A stretch of DNA of 64,000 nucleotides, taken from NCBI RefSeq assembly GCF_014648855.1, contig NZ_BMRX01000005.1, positions 62,001 through 126,000 on the forward strand, written 5' to 3'. Below, piece by piece: positions 61,518-64,000 of the stretch; position 1 is the first letter of the stretch; each line of letters opens with the position of its first letter. Position numbers and translations under genes: made by a program. Origin of the DNA: Streptomyces parvulus (lineage in GTDB: Bacteria; Actinomycetota; Actinomycetes; Streptomycetales; Streptomycetaceae). The notes under the pieces are model-generated. The model was not told the DNA's origin, ran no database searches, and saw nothing but the letters and a program-made list of their open reading frames with translations.

Positions 61518-61559
61518 CTTACTCCTGAGTAAACTTACCCAGGAGTAAGCATAGGTCAA
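61518..61559 (-). promoter_or_regulatory. Promoter and tandem palindromic operator of the acyl-CoA ligase gene
   Basis: Two 14-bp inverted repeats stand side by side: TTACTCCTGAGTAA (61519-61532) and TTACCCAGGAGTAA (61535-61548, one mismatch). Together they make a 32-bp near-perfect palindrome at 61518-61549. A minus-strand promoter, TTGACC (61559-61554), 16 bases, TAAGTT (61537-61532), overlaps them. A TetR- or GntR-type repressor is likely; its gene is not nearby. Confidence 0.7.
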
Positions 61560-61583
61560 TGGGTACGGCCGGACCGGGGCGGC

Positions 61584-63140
61584 TCAGGTCAGCCGGTTCG
61601 CCGTGCGGATCGCCTCGGCGAGCCGCCGCACCTCCTCGTCCTCCGTGCGGCCGGCCGGCGAGCCCGCGCGCTCGGCGAGTTCGGCGAGGCCCGGTGCGCC
61701 CGGCAGGGAGCCTCGGGAGGGCGGGGAGGAGCGGAGCGCGTCCGCGAAGTACGCGGCGGTCGCGGTGACGCGCAGACCGCGGTCGGCCTCCCAGACCGAG
61801 TCGCCCAGGTCACCGGTCTCCACGCCGCCCGACTCCTCGTGCGGGGCGCGGCTGCCGGGGTCGAGCCAGCGGACGGTGGCCGTGGCGAGGTGGCCGTCGG
61901 CGCCGGGCCGGGTGCGCACGGCGTACAGCGCGGTGACGGTGTGGCCGGGGCCGACCTCGCCGCCGTCGACGCGGTCGTCGCGGAAGTCGTCGTCGGCGAC
62001 GCGGCGGTTGTCGTAGCCGACGAGGCGGTACTCGGCGACCGTCTCCGGGTCGAAGGCGACCTGGGCCTTGGCGTCGCGGGCGGTCAGCTCGACGTGGCGC
62101 GGGAGTTGCTCGCCGAAGACCTCGCGGGCCTCCTCGGCGTCCGACACGTACGTGGTGTGGCCGTCGCCCCGGTCGGCGAGGCGTTCCATCAGGGCGTCGC
62201 CGTAGTCGCTGCCGACGCCGACGCCGAAGAGGGTGATGCCGTGCTCGCGGCGCTCGTCCGCGACGCGTTCCAGGATGGTGTCCGCGTCGGTGTCGCCGGT
62301 GTTGGCGAGGGCGTCGGAGACGAGGACGACGCGGTTGGTGGCGCCCTCTCGGTGGCCCTCGACGGCGGTGTCGTAGCCGGTCTCGACGCCGGCGCCGAGG
62401 TTGGTGGACTCGGCCGGCTCCAGGCTGTCGATCGCGTCGTGCACCCGGCCGCGGTGGCCGCCGAGCCGGGTCATCGGGAGGACCGTCTCGGCCTCGTCGC
62501 TGAAGGTGACCAGCGCGACCGAGTCGTCGTCGCGCAGCCGGTCGGTCATGGTGGCGAGGGAGTCCTGGGCGAGGTCCAGGCGGCCGGGTTCGTCCATCGA
62601 GCCGGAGACGTCGATGACGAAGGTCAGGGCGGCGGGCGGGCGTTCGCCGCGCTCCTCGGCGGTGCGGGTGGCGAGGCCGACGCGGACCAGGGACCAGTCC
62701 TCCTCGCCGGTGCGGGCGCCGTCGACGCTCACCGTGAAGCCGTCGCCGTCGGGGCGCTCGTAGTCCTGGCGGAAGCTGTTGACGAACTCCTCGGGGCGGA
62801 CCGTCGACGGGTCGGGCAGCCGGCCCTCGGCGAGGCTGCGGCGGGCGTAGCCGTAGGAGGCGGTGTCCACGTCGAGGGCGAAGGTGGAGAGGTGGTCGGG
62901 CTCGGGGGCGACGTCCCGGGAGTCGCCGTTCTCGTCCGTCTCCCCGGAGGGCGAGCCGCCGCGGGGGCCGTCCGGCGCGGGCGCGTAGCCGCCGGCCCCG
63001 GAGCCGGCTGCGGTGTCCTTCGCGCCGTGGGCCGCGTCGTCCCCGCCCGAGCAGCCCGTGAGCAGCAGGCCGCCCGCCGCCGCGAGCGCGAGCAGCGCGC
63101 CGGCCGGCCGCCGGGCCCGGTACCGCTTCATCGTCCTCAT
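61584..63140 (-). CDS. Lipoprotein with von Willebrand factor A domain (YfbK-like)
   Basis: This is a 518-residue surface lipoprotein. The signal ends in the lipobox LLTGC with Cys30 lipidated. A Gly/Pro/Asp-rich spacer to about 78 follows, then the YfbK-type N-terminal domain (STFALDVDTASYGYARRSL), and a vWA domain with MIDAS DVSGSMD near 179 plus the later SDALANTGD. The C-terminal part (about 345-510) matches the YfbK C-terminal region. Probable role in binding or display outside the membrane; no ligand known. ATG at 63140 is used; ATG at 63131 is possible. It lies 177 bases downstream of the ABC-2 permease gene on the same strand. Confidence 0.84.
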   Translation of the reverse strand: MRTMKRYRARRPAGALLALAAAGGLLLTGCSGGDDAAHGAKDTAAGSGAGGYAPAPDGPRGGSPSGETDENGDSRDVAPEPDHLSTFALDVDTASYGYARRSLAEGRLPDPSTVRPEEFVNSFRQDYERPDGDGFTVSVDGARTGEEDWSLVRVGLATRTAEERGERPPAALTFVIDVSGSMDEPGRLDLAQDSLATMTDRLRDDDSVALVTFSDEAETVLPMTRLGGHRGRVHDAIDSLEPAESTNLGAGVETGYDTAVEGHREGATNRVVLVSDALANTGDTDADTILERVADERREHGITLFGVGVGSDYGDALMERLADRGDGHTTYVSDAEEAREVFGEQLPRHVELTARDAKAQVAFDPETVAEYRLVGYDNRRVADDDFRDDRVDGGEVGPGHTVTALYAVRTRPGADGHLATATVRWLDPGSRAPHEESGGVETGDLGDSVWEADRGLRVTATAAYFADALRSSPPSRGSLPGAPGLAELAERAGSPAGRTEDEEVRRLAEAIRTANRLT

Positions 63141-63317
63141 CGTCCCTGCCCCCTGGTTGCGTTGACGCCGACGTACGTGACTGTGACGGCGGAGCGGGGC
63201 GGAACGTGCGGGACGGGGCGTCACGGGTGCGTCTCGAAGTGGGCACGGCGGCGGGCCCGCGTGACCGGCGGGTGATCCTCCGGTGACCGGGCCGATGTCC
63301 GGCCCACGGCACCCGGC

Positions 63318-64000
63318 CTACGACACGACGTCCTTCCGGGAGAAGTTGCGGAAGGCCAGGGCGAACAGGACCAGGGCGTACGTCACCGACAGCGAGGTGC
63401 CCTGGATCAGGCGGGTCCAGTCCAGCTCGGGGCGGACCGTGTCGAGCCAGGCGTACTGCCAGTGGGCGGGCAGGAAGTCCCGCCAGTCGCCGAGGGCGGT
63501 CACCTCGTCCAGGACGTTGCCGATGATGGTCAGGCCGACCGCGCCGCCGACCGCGCCGAGCGGGGCGTCGGTCTTGGTGGAGAGCCAGAACGCCAGGGCG
63601 GCGGTGACCAGTTGGGAGACGAAGACGTACGCCACCGTGAGGGCGAGGCGCTCGGCCGCGGTGCCGGTGGGCAGGCTGCCGCCGGTGGGCAGCTCCAACG
63701 GCCCCCATCCGTACGCCGCCGAGCCGACGGCGAGGGCGACCAGCGGCAGCAGGACGATCGCGGCGAGGCTCAGCACGAGGGCGACGACCAGCTTGGACCA
63801 GAGCAGACGGGCGCGGGGCACCGGCGCGGCCAGCAGGTAGCGCAGGGAGGACCAGCCGGCCTCCGAGGCGACCGTGTCCCCGAAGAACAGGGCGACGGGC
63901 ACCACGAGCAGGAAGCCGGCGGAGGCGAACAGGTTCACCGCGGCGAAGTTCGCCCCCGACGCGGTGGCCGAGTCCATCAGGCTGACCTGGTTGTTGGCGC
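63318..64000 (-). CDS. ABC-2 type transporter permease (5' end outside window)
   Basis: This is the C-terminal part, about 226 residues in the window, of a membrane permease of the ABC-2 class. The frame stays open to the window edge (upstream residues ANNQVSLM), so an ATG at 63977 is internal. At least five helices are visible, with the typical EAGWSSLRYLLAAPVPRARLLWSK loop between the first two. It ends KDVVS. The ATPase partner presumably lies beyond the window. Cargo unknown. Confidence 0.82.
   Translation of the reverse strand, partial: ANNQVSLMDSATASGANFAAVNLFASAGFLLVVPVALFFGDTVASEAGWSSLRYLLAAPVPRARLLWSKLVVALVLSLAAIVLLPLVALAVGSAAYGWGPLELPTGGSLPTGTAAERLALTVAYVFVSQLVTAALAFWLSTKTDAPLGAVGGAVGLTIIGNVLDEVTALGDWRDFLPAHWQYAWLDTVRPELDWTRLIQGTSLSVTYALVLFALAFRNFSRKDVVS

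Overview
The window is a GC-rich chromosomal segment from a Streptomyces. It has GC-biased third codon positions throughout, many GTG starts, and genes restricted to sporulating streptomycetes (chaplins and rodlins). From memory, the gene order matches the S. coelicolor region around SCO2657-SCO2720. I see no insertion sequence, prophage, CRISPR array or rRNA operon. The first and last genes are cut by the window edges.

Region 1 (1-4987) is the tail of a sugar-uptake operon of the csn (chitosan-oligosaccharide) type: solute-binding protein (5' cut off), two permeases, a GH4 glycosidase and a BadF/GlcNAc-type kinase, all overlapping or closely spaced. Region 2 (5176-16434) is a signalling cluster: a four-helix sensor like GlnX, an anchored amino-acid-binding protein like GlnH, a coiled-coil protein with a TTA codon, a PknG-type kinase, a PP2C phosphatase, a vWA protein and an FHA protein with a collagen-like linker. 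Three of these proteins carry N-terminal zinc ribbons. Region 3 (16461-25325) holds a PCMT-like methyltransferase, a truncated haemoglobin and an ABC exporter made of two large FtsX-type permeases plus an ATPase.

Region 4 (25353-32672) has the translation factor EttA followed by a thioesterase and an unknown gene, a divergent MarR/RidA pair with two well-formed operators, an ABC-F protein with a palindrome inside its promoter, and a sortase-anchored thioester adhesin. Region 5 (32932-39447) contains ssbB, two dynamin-like GTPases (dynB, dynA), tRNA-Arg(UCU), a D-2-hydroxyacid dehydrogenase and a DUF2087 protein.

Region 6 (39642-59479) is an aerial-growth locus: three short chaplins, one two-domain wall-anchored chaplin, two divergent rodlins, a tyrosinase with its helper protein, three small secreted proteins of unknown function, and an eight-gene operon for an extracellular polysaccharide. 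The operon encodes two GT4 enzymes, an initiating sugar transferase, a polymerase, a flippase, a deacetylase, a chain-length protein and a GNAT/FemAB-like protein. A GH26 enzyme and an ATP-grasp protein follow. The polymerase gene has a TTA codon, which points to bldA control. Four of the hydrophobic-sheath genes share a promoter pattern (CGTnAC or nGAAAC, 16 bases, nGTTGA) resembling what I recall for sigma-BldN.

Region 7 (59537-64000) has a long-chain acyl-CoA ligase under a tandem palindrome, a vWA lipoprotein and part of an ABC-2 permease. As a whole, the window combines cell-surface construction during aerial growth (sheath, matrix, pigment, wall-anchored adhesin) with septation and chromosome-handling genes (dynA/B, ssbB), next to nutrient sensing and uptake.
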